This document shows positions 1 to 11,515 of a stretch of DNA of 64,000 nt, in pieces. This stretch comes from Nymphaea colorata (Eukaryota; Streptophyta; Magnoliopsida; Nymphaeales; Nymphaeaceae), in assembly GCF_008831285.2 (NCBI RefSeq), contig NC_045146.1:15989149-16053148 (forward strand), given 5' to 3'. The notes under the pieces were generated by a model, which was not told the origin of the DNA, searched no databases, and saw only the letters and a program-made list of their open reading frames with translations. Every line of letters begins with the position of its first letter. Position 1 is the stretch's first letter. A program made the position numbers and the translations under genes.

Positions 1-449
1 TACATAAAGAGAAAATCCATCATATTCAGGTCAGATTCAAACGGCGAAGATTTAGAAGGCTATGCTGGTGCAGGACTGTATGACAGGCAAGTACTAATGC
101 TAGATTACCAACACAGTTATTCATAAATGTAATTTTCGAAATGAACAAATTTTTTTTTTTCCATGATCTTTGGCCTTTGAAATTCTCTCAGTGTTGTCAT
201 AAACAGTCGACATCTGTGACCATGATTGTTGGTTGTTGGTGCAGTGTGCCCTTGGACAGAGAGGATAAAGTTGTTCTGGATTATTCAACCGACAAGTTAA
301 TAGTTGATAGAAGCTATCAGTCCTCCATACTGTCAAAGATTGCAGAGGTTGGGAAAATCATTGAGAGTCTATATGGATCTGCCCAGGACATTGAAGGGGT
401 TGTGAAAGATGGACAGATTTATGTTGTTCAAGCGCGACCTCAAGTATGA
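1..449 (+). CDS. GWD1: Alpha-glucan water dikinase (GWD1/SEX1-like), C-terminal two exons, partial
   Basis: Seen: an open frame from base 1 to 86 carries RSDSNGEDLEGY and AGAGLYD. Joined to 245-449 it reads through SVPLDRED, YGSAQDIEGVV and YVVQARPQV to a TGA at 447-449. Family knowledge: these are the end of the PPDK-like ATP-binding domain of glucan water dikinase, which transfers the beta-phosphate of ATP to starch glucosyl residues in plastids and so opens granules for breakdown; QARPQ-like C-termini are typical. The join is a GC-AG intron (87-244). The exon ends in the first two bases of a serine codon and the next exon supplies the third, which restores the frame. The rest of the gene lies left of the window. 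GWD1 rather than GWD2 is inferred from similarity I remember; the family call itself is strong. AATAAA signals at 470-475 and 606-611 suit the 3' UTR. Confidence 0.93.
87..244 (+). other. GC-AG intron in the glucan water dikinase gene
   Basis: The 5' junction reads ACAG|GCAAGT and the 3' junction TGGTGCAG|TGTGCC. Using the GT four bases downstream (91-92) would put the following exon out of frame, whereas the GC donor restores the conserved GLYDSVP sequence. The donor otherwise matches the strong AG|GCAAGT consensus seen for GC-AG introns. Confidence 0.85.
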
Positions 450-640
450 CAAGAAATCGCTCTCAGGGAAATAAAGTTTGTCAAAGATGCCGAAGCTTCT
501 CATCAATAAATAGGTGGATATTTCTTGTTTCTGAAAGAACCAAACCGGATGCCGTGGTGCTTAATCTGGGCTATTTCTTATCATTGCAACGCTGTATTTG
601 ATAAAAATAAAATCTCATTAGAAATAATAACTTCTGTTTC
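450..640 (+). other. Likely 3' UTR of the glucan water dikinase gene
   Basis: AT-rich sequence after the dikinase stop with two AATAAA hexamers (470-475 and 606-611) and no coding potential of its own. The cleavage site cannot be fixed from sequence alone. Confidence 0.6.
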
Positions 641-1742
641 TTATCTTTCCGTATCTCTTGCCTTTGATTGGTACAGAGTTTGGAAAATGTCTATATAATT
701 CTGCTGTAGTTTATAAACTTAATAACTTAACCTGGTCTCTGAATTGTGATTTCGGAAGGACAGAGTATAGCATGAACAATGAACTCACCAACAATTTCTT
801 CAGACTCGAAATTTCCTTTTTTCAATTGATCAACTGTAGATGTTACTATGGACGATGTGAAGGACATTCTGTGACTGTCAGTGGGCACCCATTCCGACGA
901 ACATGGGCTGAACAATGTTAAGAAAATGCCCGTGATACTTTCAAGATACAAATTTTAACGTGACATTCTTAGATCACAACACGCCTCATTCTTAAACAGC
1001 TGTCGCATCTCTATGTATGTTCACTGTTAGCATGATGCGTGAGGCTTGACGCTCAGAGAGCACCCACAATTAAAAAGAAATCAATTTTTTTTTTAAACGT
1101 CATTGGCTTTTAAGTTTTCACTATTTGTATGTTTCGTATCTATCTTTATTTATAAAATTATTTTTACTTTTTTTGTTTTATGAGAAATCAATCTCTTGCT
1201 CCCTTGGTTTAAAATTAAGTTGAAGAGGTCGAGCTCAATAGGCAAGCCACCCTCCCCTTTTTATTTTTCCCAGTCAAAGTTTAGATCAGAGGGGTGGATT
1301 TGGATATGGATTTAACAATGTTCAATCGAAAGTTTGATCCAAGACCGCATCGTAGGCAGAAAACCATGTCAAGGGCCTTTGCGTGACTATATATTTGTAG
1401 ATCGTAGCGGTCAGGATGCATATTCGTCGCAGCCAGAAAATTCAGTCCCCCTAAAACAACCGGTGGCCCCTTGTTTTACAAGAATCGAACGAAACAGCGA
1501 GGCCATCATTCATTATAATATAAAGTGATGTGCAATATATTTTTTTATAAAAGTTAGTAAAATTGCAGATGAAAGTTGACATTAAGGTCCTTGTTTCAAC
1601 AGTGAATTCGTAAGTGGAAAACAGCATATAGCAAAAATCAAAGGGTTGAATTTATTTGTTTAATGTAATAATGCATTCCCTTGTTTGGGCTGGGTAATAC
1701 CACTTTGGAGGAACTGGCTTTACGTTAACTTATGGGCTTCTG

Positions 1743-1745
<3 letters not shown>

Positions 1746-1773
<28 letters not shown>
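1746..1773. repeat. (TA)n microsatellite
   Basis: Uninterrupted TA dinucleotides read directly in the sequence. Confidence 0.95.
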
Positions 1774-2973
1774 ACTAAAGTTAATAAGCTATCTAATCAA
1801 AATCATTCAGTCCATCATGATGAAAGATTAAAAGAAAAACAAGAAATTAAAAAGGTGATGAACATTTTCAGCATCTAATATCAGTTCATCCTTTTTTCTT
1901 TATGTTTTTCTCTTAACCATCCATCAGCCCTAGTTAGATAATTAAGTGACTATCAATAACCAAAGTCACCGTTATATATATAATTCTTTTATGACAAACA
2001 TCCAATAGACTTAATTACACCCTTTGGGATTATGTTGAGATTATGCAACGAGACGTACCATGAGAAATTTGAATTGTGGCAGTTTTTTCTTTTCCTTTTA
2101 CAACCAATAACAACTAAAGTAACCCCTCATCGCTATATTAAGAAAGTTTTACCTTTTCTCCTATACCTTAACGTCTAGGTATGAAGAACAAAGTGACTAA
2201 GGATGATGCCATGTATTAGACTAGAGTCTACTTACTTGCTCAGATAATAATAGTACAAGATAAGCCATGAACATGAAACAAGAGTTGAAAAGATTCTTCA
2301 CCTGAATCTTTTCAGAAACTTAGTGGGGTCTTCACATTTGGACTTGTTCACTGGTTAACACGAAGAAAAAGCGGTGGGTCTGAAGTTGGACTCGGAAATT
2401 GCAGAGCCCTTGTCCCTTGTACTGTCCGGCGACTCTGCTTTCACCCGTTGTGATGTGCCAGGCTGCCCACTGACCTGCCTTTTGTAAGTCAATAATATAA
2501 ATACATTTTATCGTGTATCGACTGAGAATTTATCTCAGGAAAATGTTCTCTCCAATACCAAAAACAAATCTCATGTCAGTAAGATTCTTGGTCGCGTCTC
2601 ATACTTTGCTGAAAAGTCTGCTACTTGAAATCATGCTAAATAATAAATATTCCACTTTCACTTTTACAGGCCTTTCAAAGTGAAGCAACACATCATTCAC
2701 TCTTAGAAGGAAAAGACTATTGATGCCATTCTTTTGAATTTTTAACTTGCGAATAAGCCAAGAAATGGTTACCATTTAGTAGAAAAGCGAGGTGCGCATG
2801 AACAATCGAAAGTAGGATGCTTACGTTTGAAATTAGTTTCGACCTAGGAATGGAAATTTCCCTGACACGACCTCTGGTTCAGACTTTGAGGGGTCCTTTC
2901 GCTTGCTTCCCCGTTGATGGCGACATCTTATGTCATTTTGTATTATCATCAGATAATTTATGACTATGTGGTT

Positions 2974-3001
<28 letters not shown>
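2974..3001. repeat. (GA)n microsatellite
   Basis: Uninterrupted AG dinucleotides, about 14 units. Confidence 0.95.
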
Positions 3002-3006
<5 letters not shown>

Positions 3007-3603
3007 CCCGAATGCAGTCGGATTTGGTGTTGCTTTCTGTAGTGTGTTTATAAAATTTCGCCAAGTAGACTTGGTTGAACTGAAGTTCAGAATCATAAAA
3101 TGCAAATTTAAGTTATAATTTTGGCAGAATAATTGGGAAAACGAAGGCTGTGAAGTTGGATCAATTCTTGACTCAAAACATGTTTTCCCGAGCTTGTTTT
3201 GTAAAATTTAGTAGAGGAACTCGCTTTTATTCAAAAAAAAAATTACAGGTAACCAAGTTAAAGAGCCATCAGGTTCAAACTATCTTTACCAATTTAAACA
3301 GAACTTCATATAGAATCCGAAAAGTTGGCAACGCTGCAGATGGATCCAAGCAAATAGTTGGGGAACCGGTGACATTGTAGGGAAAGAGGGAATGCATTGA
3401 ATACTGGGAATGGCGAGTATGGAGTCGTAACTGGTAAATTCATTCTAAACGGTAAGAACACAATCGTGTCTCTTCTAGAGAGAGAGAGAGAGGGAGTCGT
3501 CTTTTGCGTGGTAATTACCGAACCACTGTGCGTTACGATTTGCACGCCTGAAGTAGTTACCAATATTCAAGCAGTGTCCGCTCACCTTCTGCAACATGCC
3601 CTT

Positions 3604-4372
3604 CTCAGAATACCACCAAAACTCTCTCTCTCTCTTTCTCTCTGAAGCCCCTCACCTCATCTTCGGCCTGCCCCCTTATCTGATACACCAAAAACATCAC
3701 TCTCTCTCTCTCTGTCTCTGGACCAGCAATTCTGCCTCTTCTTATTCTTATAGCTTCCTCTTATTCAAAAGCTTCTGCACCCTTATCTGAAACACCACCA
3801 AGAACCTCTCTATCTCCCTCTCTCATGCCGTCTGGTCCCACATCGTTCTGATGATGTACGGCAGTACGGGCCTTAATTGCTGACGGAATATTAGAACCAT
3901 TCGGTAGTTCAGTCATTGAGTCGAGTAAGTTCCTCTTTTTGGTTGTTCAGTTGGTGGGATGCTTTGGGCGTGCATTTGGTATGTCTTTGCCCTTCGACAC
4001 TGATTCTTCCTTTTTCTTCTTTGGAAACTGAAGAGAAATGTCCGTTTGTGATACCTGCAGCGTGTACCGTTGATCAGGAGGGGATCTTTGGTTATTGTCC
4101 GTTGCGAAATTTCTTGCTACTGATTCCGGTGTATGTGTAGGGGTGCTGAAGAAATCTTTAATCTCAGAAAGATCCACCAAGGGAATGGAACAATATCTGC
4201 TTACTTAAGTTTGTCTGTGTAGCTTCAGTTAATCTAGTGAGCCAGTGTGAAGTTCTTTTGGGGATTGAAGCAAGATTAATATGTGCAGTTCTTGGATCTT
4301 GTATCCTGTTTCTTTCACTTGCATGGTCGATTCCTAGAATTTTTGGAATATTTGAATGCTATTGAGGAATAA
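3604..4372 (+). promoter_or_regulatory. Promoter/5' leader of the zein-binding gene with a probable UTR intron
   Basis: CT-rich tracts near 3623-3645 and 3700-3718 are followed by a good splice donor (GTAAGT starting at 3925) and a candidate acceptor TGTGCAG ending at 4288. The sequence between is T-rich and lacks a recognisable protein. I infer a non-coding first exon ending at 3924 and a leader intron of about 3925-4288. No clear TATA box was identified. The exact transcription start is unknown. Confidence 0.35.
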
Positions 4373-5341
4373 ATGGGAAAAACACCAGCATTTAGTTGCA
4401 CGGAACAGAGTAGAAAATTTGAATGTAGATGTGTTTCTTATGACTCGCTTATGTTGAATACGGTGATCTTGGTCCTGTTCTTCTTCTTGGGGTGGAAAAT
4501 CTTTGAAATTAGTACCCAGTGCAAGTCTCTGAACAGGTGCTATGGTCAGCTCGAGAAGAATCTAGCTGATGGCTTCAGATGTGATGGAAGGGGATCTTTA
4601 AATGGATACCTGGCAGATTCAAAGGGACTCACTATGGGAAATCATGATGGAACCAGAGAGTCTGATCAAGCAAGAGAGGGGACCTCTGGAAATGGATCAC
4701 CAATGTGCAATGACTCTTTCGTTTCTTGTTCCTGTGAAGAGTTTCCCATGAGCAGATGCAGGGATGGCAGCACTGGCATTAGAATGCAAGACTTGATCGA
4801 TGACAACCATGACGAGGCTGATCTGAACCTGGAAATTTCAGCTGATCGAAGGATGGCGGAGATTGAAGTTCATGAAAATCCTGAAGGTGAACAGGATCTG
4901 GATTCTGCTGCATTGAGAAGGGCGATAAAAATTGAACAAGGTTACCGGGCTGCGGCTTATTTGGAGCTTGAAAAGGAGAGGAAAGCTGCTGCTTCTGCTG
5001 CTCACGAGGCAATGGTGATGATACTTCGACTACAAAATGAGAAACATTTAATAGAGTTGCAAGCACAACAGCAACAAAGAGAAGCCCAACAGAGGCAGCT
5101 TTATGATGAAGAAGTGATTCAGTCACTTCGTGAAATTATATCAAAACAGGAACTAGAAAGGGAAGAACTAGAGGACCAGTTAACGAAGATGCGAAGGAAA
5201 GTGTATTCTGCTAATTCTGCTGATGACGTTGATCAATGGATTAGGAACATGTCAGCCCCATCTACACCTATTCCCGAAAATAACATATCTGACCATGTGT
5301 GTGGTTTCATGAAGGATGCAGAAGCTCATCAGGCTTCTTAA
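4373..5341 (+). CDS. GTD-binding / zein-binding (DUF593) domain membrane protein
   Basis: Single open frame of 322 residues; an in-frame TAA lies directly before the ATG, which fixes the start. Seen: a hydrophobic segment at about residues 26-46 (LVLFFFLGW core); a low-complexity, Cys/acidic linker; then at about 178-277 an alpha-helical, coiled-coil block with AALRRAIKIEQ, ERKAAASAAHEAM and VMILRLQNEK. Family knowledge: the AAASAA-x-EAM-x-MILRLQ-x-EK signature is the DUF593/GTD domain of maize floury1 and Arabidopsis MYOB proteins, which bind myosin XI globular tails or zeins and are anchored in endomembranes. Inferred role: a membrane adaptor for myosin-driven trafficking. The domain sits C-terminally after one membrane segment, as in short family members. 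The C-terminus may be extended by further spliced exons (see 5344-5683), so 322 residues may not be the only product. Confidence 0.8.
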   Translation: MGKTPAFSCTEQSRKFECRCVSYDSLMLNTVILVLFFFLGWKIFEISTQCKSLNRCYGQLEKNLADGFRCDGRGSLNGYLADSKGLTMGNHDGTRESDQAREGTSGNGSPMCNDSFVSCSCEEFPMSRCRDGSTGIRMQDLIDDNHDEADLNLEISADRRMAEIEVHENPEGEQDLDSAALRRAIKIEQGYRAAAYLELEKERKAAASAAHEAMVMILRLQNEKHLIELQAQQQQREAQQRQLYDEEVIQSLREIISKQELEREELEDQLTKMRRKVYSANSADDVDQWIRNMSAPSTPIPENNISDHVCGFMKDAEAHQAS

Positions 5342-5343
5342 TA

Positions 5344-5683
5344 CAGCAGCACCGTATTGACCGGATGCCTTTGGCAGATGATGAATCCTCTACAGGGGAA
5401 CAGGGCCAAGAAGCTTAAGTACTTGGTGGAGGAAACAAATACTCCATCAACCTCCAAAATTTCTACTTCTTTATGGGTCTTGTGGAGTTGGTTTGAGTGG
5501 AGGGCCAAGATCGAATTTCCAAGTGATTGCTTTTTCTTTACTCTCTATTTCAAATTTTGACCATTCAGGTGTACAGCAGAAGTGGCAATTATCAAGCTGA
5601 TAAAGAAAGCTTTGATGCAAACAGCTACTGGTCATTGAAGCCATTAATGCACCAAGTTGATCGCCATTTAGATGGAAAGTCTT
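5344..5683 (+). other. Possible additional 3' exons or 3' UTR of the zein-binding gene
   Basis: After the TAA at 5339-5341, a different frame from about 5347 reads QHRIDRMPLADDESSTGEQG and closes at TAA 5416-5418. It directly follows an acceptor-like AATACAG ending at 5346. A second acceptor-like ATTCAG ends at 5568 and is followed by an open stretch starting VYSRSGNYQADKES that closes at TGA 5683-5685. Both look like protein sequence rather than random UTR. I infer alternative splicing or a decayed reading frame at the gene's end. I found no unambiguous donor to join them. Confidence 0.3.
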
Positions 5684-5699
5684 GAACTGCCTTAGAATT

Positions 5700-8284
5700 G
5701 ACGCGTTCTGAACAGTGCTCGTGTAGTCATTAAGTGGTTTAATCTTTGTACGAAGAGGAAGAAATTAGGGATCGCATTATATGCTTCTTCACAATATCTT
5801 TTAAGACTTGAGAATTAATCAGTTTTGCAATATACGAAAAGGAAATTGAAGCTTGATAGATATAGACTGGTCAGTTTCTGTATATATTTCCTAGATAAGG
5901 TTTGTCCGCTGATCATTTGATCTTATGCTTTTTATTGTTTTTTGCATTTGAAGTTCCTGTCAATATACATATTGCAAGGTTTAAGTTGCCAAGGATGCAG
6001 TTATATTAACAGTCTGATCCAAGTAACTTAGGATTTGTCAAGTCCATCTTTGGTCACTGGCCTTTCCAACCTTGGCTATTATCTATTGGTTAGCAATAAT
6101 TTTTCATCTTTCAAAGTAGACAGATCTGATTTCTTGTATTATAAATCTGAAAAAAAGTTTTTTAAGTCATCAGTTCAACTTTGTTTCTAGATCCCACGTT
6201 GCTAGAGAACAACACAACATTATTATTATGTTGTCTTTTCATTTTGTAAATAGTTGCAGTTGTTCTGTAACCAAGAGCAGTTTTGTGCAAATGTTGTTGA
6301 CGTATTCTCACCATTACCTGTGTTCCTTGTGGACTTGTCGGGGAAGAAAACATTACATAAACTCAGAAAGATGAAACATTAATCTTTTTGCTTGAACCTA
6401 TTTGCATTAGTCTTTGGACCTTCACCATTAGCAGGCAGGAGAAGGTTCATGACGACCTTCTCTCCCTTCACTTCCAGAAATCTTCATTTGAATGCCATTC
6501 TCATTGTCCAAGTCAAAAAATTGACGTCCCTGCCTTCAGGATTGAGGACAGTACGAACACAAATGTAGGCCTGCTACAAGAGGGCAGAGCCTTCCTAGAA
6601 CATTTGAAGCTTGTGGGGACTTTATCTGATCTAGGGATACTTTTATCTATGTGATAGGATTCAGCAGATTTGAAGATGTATTAGGAAGCACCAACCAGAG
6701 TCTGCTTTTAGACTTACTAGAAAACAGAACGAATGTGTTGATTACCTTCAGGGATTCAAGCTAAAGCCATGATGGAAACAATGTGCAGTTGTCCTTTTGC
6801 CTAAGTTTACTTGTCTTGGTATTGGCATTCAATTTGTTATCTATTGCCACTATGGTACTTCTCACCAAGATCTCGGTTTGGCTTCCCCAGAGTGTGTATG
6901 CCGAGGGACCTGAAACCTTAACAAATAAAGTATTGCTTTGAACACCTCAAACCCCTGCATCTCAATCGACGTGTCTTGAAGCTATTAAAGCTTCATATGA
7001 AAGGACAAAGTCTGTCTTTATATATAGCAAAAAACCGCATTATGTGGGCAGATACACAGACATACACGTCTGTATTGCTTGTCAACACACACACAGAGGG
7101 ATTGGATTTGAACCAGGATAATGGGTGGTGACCTCTTGGATGCTTGGATCTAACAGTAAAGACGTTACGAATATGGTCTACTCGTTAAGTTCCTTCCTAA
7201 TGGTTTTGAGTTTATCATGAGTTCTGATTCACTAGATGTTGAAAAACCAGCGCTTCATTAATCCATGAAAATGAAGAACAGTGTAAAAATGCCTCCCACT
7301 TGCTCCTGATTAAACAGATAGCAAGGGACCATGGAGATTCCCTATTTACTGCATTGTTTACCCATGTCTGCCTCTCTAGATCATGCTAAGAAAACCCAAC
7401 ACTTCTAGGCCAGTGCTTTGGTTTTGTATCATGGGAAGCAAATGTTTTCCCATGAGCAAATGTCACCTTCCATCCAAACGATTCCCTGGGAAGATCGGCT
7501 GTGCATCGCACGGGCAAGGTGGAGAAAATCCTGCACATACACGGGAGGAACTTGGACCTTCTTTCCCTTCCATTAGCAGGAACCAGAAAGCTTGTTGGAG
7601 ATCATGCAAACGGGGGACGTTCAGAACACCGAAATGGTGTCTCCAGGCCGTTGAAATTGTGCAAAACTGTCCGTTGCTGATAAAAATGCGGCCTTCTTTG
7701 GGTCGCGTCTGTTCTTCTTGTTCGTGGGACGCTAAGAACTAAAACGTCGTCACACTTGATTAATTTTTCTACAAGATTTGGGGAGAGAATGTAATGCTCT
7801 GAAAATTATAGTTGGTGCCAGAAAATTTTATGAAAATCTCAACAGGAATTTCCCATTCACTGTTTGGAAAAACTTTTGAAGCATCTATTTGGTTTTCCAA
7901 AATCTAGTGATTTGGGGCGGGTGCACACACTTCCCCACTTAATGGCTGCATTACATTAAGCAGGAAAATATTTCTCTAAGTTGCGTCCTGTGAACGTTTT
8001 TCCATGGGGAAACCCTGAAGAGTAAGAGAAAATCTTGTACTGCATGATCTGAGAAGGTGGTAGGATTGCAAACCGTATTGAATCTCTTTTTGTGCGTCTC
8101 GAAAAATTTTCTGTTCTGAATCTGATTGGGACCTGATATCCAGTGTATTTTACCTATGTGAAATCCGAACCCCTTAGATCTATGCTTGGGTCCTTTCCTC
8201 TTCTCATAAGGTCATCCTTTTTAGCGGTCGAAGCAAAAGCGACCACATTCCATCAATGTTTCATGGAACCAATGTCAAAAGCAA
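5700..8284. other. Gene-poor stretch, no recognised gene
   Basis: AT-rich DNA after the zein-binding gene. Short open frames at 6388-6654 and 7383-7742 have no family signature I recognise. The latter (119 codons) is Cys/Lys/Ser-rich. No RNA gene or complete transposon was recognised. Confidence 0.4.
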
Positions 8285-8440
8285 GGGCAGAGCCAGCTAT
8301 TTTCCTTGACGGGTGCTCAAGTTATAGTTTTTAAATTATAATAAGAACTAACATAAATGAAATTTTTTAAATTTACATGTAATTTTTTTTTTTGGAGGAG
8401 AGCCAAGGACCCTGCCGCCCCCGTGGCTCTGCCCCTGGTT
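8285..8440. mobile_element. Small hAT-like MITE with target duplication
   Basis: The element begins GGGCAGAGCCA (8285-8295) and carries the exact reverse complement TGGCTCTGCCC at 8424-8434. The 8-mer AAAAGCAA occurs just outside both ends (8277-8284 and 8441-8448; the match extends to 11 bases). An AT-rich interior without coding capacity, GGCGGAGCCA-like termini and an 8-bp duplication fit a non-autonomous hAT-type element. The right terminal repeat is 6 bases in from the duplication, so the exact end is uncertain. Confidence 0.7.
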
Positions 8441-9429
8441 AAAAGCAAGGGTTGATGCAGAGTGAGCACTGTGTGGGCCATTGCCCACATAGATAAACAA
8501 AAAAAAAGCTTATTTCTGTATTGATATTTTAGGGTAATTTGTCTCATTTACATATTGGTGCTCCTTAAAAATTTAAAATTTTATAAATTAATGCCTCTTA
8601 ACTAGAATTTTCTGGCTCCGATCAAAAGAATCTTCGTCCTTCAATTTTAGAAGGAAGTGTGCCTTCTCTATGCCTAATTAACGGGATGTCAATCAGTTGG
8701 GTCTATGATATATATTATTGTTATCCAATTCTAATTCAGTTCTTAGGTCGCTTGCTCGAAAACGTACACACACACACATTGACACAAACACAAATAGAGA
8801 TACGGTGGTGGAGCCTCTTATGAGCCAGGGTCGGAAAGTGGCCAACCTGACTCGAACAAGGCTCCTCATGGCAGCACCCGCCGTGCAATTACACAGTACC
8901 ATAACTCGGGTGGGGGGATTAGCCTCGGGGTTTTATGCTAGTCGGGGTTTTATGCTAGTGGGTGAGCGACAAAGTCTCTTGACCTGGGTGTGTTTCGGTT
9001 CGTTGAATAAAGAATGAAAAAAGAAAAGAAGTAAAGTATCATATTCATGCCATTTATTCTCTAGAGAGAGCTTAATAAGGAAGCCTCAAAAGAAAAGAAT
9101 TGTGCATAGACATCTAGAAAGGAGATTAATTAGAAGTTGACAGCTCAGTTGAATAACTTGAGCTGAACCGTTGGGGGGCGTTTGTTTATTTCGGATATGA
9201 GATATAAGGTGGTTTGAAATCAATGCCGAAACTATAATATGAGGATCTGAGATCAGACCCACTTCGATGCTGAGGTTTTGGCTACATACCAAGAATTTCA
9301 AATCCTTGTTTCTCTAAGATTTGAAATTCAATGTTTGTTTACTCTGGGAGCCCTGTATAAAAGAGATTTTAGATCAGCCTCGAATCTGAGTTTAAAGAAG
9401 TTGATTTCTGCTAAGAATGAACAAATTTA

Positions 9430-9806
9430 GTCAAAGAAGCTGTGCTCGAGGGATATAGACTTGGCTCGGCAATTCAGCTTGTTGGTTGTAAACATATAAA
9501 ATATGCTTCTTAGTATTCCCATAAAAAAATGTTTTCACTTCAATGAGAACTTGTTTGGTTTTCCAAAAAGAGTTTTTGGTTAAAAACTCGGGGTTGCACT
9601 TTGTATGTTAAAAGAAAACAGATTATACACGGCTCAACTAAGCTCGACCCATTTATGTTAAAAAAAAAAAAAAAAAATTTATACATGCTTAGCTAAGCTC
9701 GAGCAAAGTGGCTTGATCTGAGTTCGTACTGGCCTAGTTGGACTCCAACCCAAGTTCCAGTTGACTCAGATAGATTCAAACTCAGCTCGTGAACAGACCT
9801 ATGACA
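9430..9806. repeat. Degenerate GCTCGA-rich repeat, related to the MITE at 11.3 kb
   Basis: Repeated AGCTCGA and CTCGAG-like words and an end of the form CTCGTGAACAGACCTA resemble the terminus of the element at 11254-11515. The left boundary is not clear and no target duplication was found. Confidence 0.35.
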
Positions 9807-9913
9807 GCCTCTCCACAAGTTTTCCTGCAAGGAGCTCTCCACTCCCATATTGCTAGTTGCTTTTTTTTTTCTCCTTTTTATTTAGGAGACTTCTAAGTAA
9901 AACCATTATAAGT

Positions 9914-10097
9914 GGGGCCGGAGTCAGAAATTTTTTCATGAATAGGCCGAATTAAAGTTTTTAAATTTTGACTGAGGTCGAAATATCATTTTTCAAAAAT
10001 TTTATATAGAACAAGTGCAATTTTTATAATTTATGTGTAACTTTAAAAAAATTGAGGTGGGGTTAAGGCCTATGCGGGCCCCACCTTGACTCCGCCC
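9914..10097. mobile_element. hAT-like MITE, same family as 55269-55458
   Basis: Ends GGGGCCGGAGTCAG and TTGACTCCGCCC form imperfect inverted repeats. The interior aligns by eye with the copy at 55.3 kb over its whole length: both share GCCGAATTAAAGTTT and AAAATATCATTTTTCAAA-like stretches. No coding capacity. No clear target duplication is left at this copy. Confidence 0.6.
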
Positions 10098-10225
10098 TTG
10101 ATATATGTGAGAAATTTTGCGAGGGTGGAGGTAGAATTTTCTTCTCCATTATGCAATTTCAAAATTTTCATTGGGGCCAAATAAAAAGTTTTTGTAAATT
10201 TTATATGGTAGAACTTTATTATTTT

Positions 10226-10682
10226 CAAAATTCACTAGTTTTCAAAATTCACCAGGGTCAGGGCCTATGCGCCCGCCCCCCGGGCTGATCCACTAGTTTT
10301 CACAAGAAACCGGTGCTTGTAATATATATCTAAACCCTCAATTGGCAGCCTAGCAGCTGCTGGTCCAACCGGTGCTTGTAATATATATCTATATATCTAA
10401 ACCCGCAATTGGCTGCCTACCAGCTGCTGGCCCAACCGGTGCTTGTGATATATATTGTGATATATATCTAAACCCGCTAGTCAAAATTCACTAGTTTTCA
10501 AAATTCAGCAAGGGGGTCAGGGCCTATGCGGGCGGTGAGCCCCCCTGGCTGATCCACTAGTTTTCACAAGAAACCGGTGCTTGTAATATCTAAACCAGCA
10601 ATTGGCTGCCTACCAGCTGCTGGCCCAACCAGTTGCGCCGCACCCCTTAGGGCCAATTGCGCCGCACCTCTTAGGGCCAATT
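10226..10682. repeat. Nested tandem duplication derived from a MITE edge
   Basis: A block starting CAAAATTCACTAGTTTTC at 10226 recurs at 10482 (offset 256 bases). It includes GATCCACTAGTTTTCACAAG, ACCGGTGCTTGTAATAT and CAGCTGCTGG. Between them the ACCGGTGCTTGT...CAGCTGCTGG part is repeated again. At 10630-10682 a short GCGCCGCACC-CTTAGGGCCAATT unit is doubled. No gene. Confidence 0.75.
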
Positions 10683-11253
10683 GGTAATAAAAGAAAAGAC
10701 ATAGTAGTAGTAGTAGTAGTGGACGTTGCAGATGTGAGAGGTTCATTCCTGCACTTGGGCTTAGGAAGCTGGTGGATGTGAAATCTCATCAATCACACCC
10801 TAACTTCATGTGTTAACCAGATTCTATAGATAGATCTGACCAACAATGGTAGATCCCCTTTTCCTCCGCCACTGAGCCTGAACCATGTCAGTCAGGTTTG
10901 AAACAGTGACCTCAGTCCTTGGGGCAAAGCCCGAGAGGGCAGAGCTAAAAGTTGATGATGGGCGGTCGCTATCGGGAAGCCTCTGCCCTAAGAGCAACAA
11001 CATAAGGTGAAAAAACAGAGTGAAAAAAGAAGGAAATGTCTGCACTTCTTGTCGGCCAAAGCATTGGTAACAAATTCCTCAAAATCTTAAGGAAAGGGAG
11101 GACTGTTGGTTCAGTTCATCCATATATCCCCATTTATGCTTCCAAGTCGATGATCAATGACAAAAAGAATGGCTTGAAATTGTTTGAAACTAGGCACAAA
11201 CGGAAACTGCATAGGGAGAATTGGAAGAAGTTAGTGCATATGACAAACGACTG

Positions 11254-11515
11254 TAGGGCTGTTCATGAGTGAGTTTGAGCCGAGTTGAATCAGCTCTAAC
11301 TCGACTCGTTTGTCTTGAAAGAAACTTGAACTCGCTCGACCTTGGCTCGAGTTCGATTTCATTAGTTCGAGCTCGACTCGGCTTGAGTTCTTAAAACTCG
11401 AACTCGGCTCGATTAAGCTCAAGCCGAAGTTTAATAAATGAGTCGAGTTTGAGTCAAGTTTATCGAGTGAGTTTGAGTCGAGCTCCAGCTAGCTCGACTC
11501 GTTGAACAGCCCTAC
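11254..11515. mobile_element. hAT-like MITE with TAGGGCTGTTCA termini
   Basis: Left end TAGGGCTGTTCA and right end TGAACAGCCCTA are perfect 12-base inverted repeats. The flanks AAACGACTG (11245-11253) and AAACGATTG (11516-11524) are a near-perfect target duplication with one C/T difference. The 262-base interior consists of many GAGCTCGACTCG-type words and has no protein. Inferred: a non-autonomous hAT-type element. Confidence 0.75.

Larger units (their letters stand above)
641..3600. other. Intergenic, no gene recognised
   Basis: AT-rich DNA with only short frames that I cannot assign. It holds a (TA)n run at 1746-1773 and a (GA)n run at 2974-3001. The sequence after about 3.47 kb becomes CT-rich, which fits the promoter/leader zone of the zein-binding gene downstream. 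Confidence 0.5.

Noticed and set aside
4779-5126. 115-codon minus-strand frame
   Set aside because: It lies wholly inside the DUF593 coding region and has no family signature.
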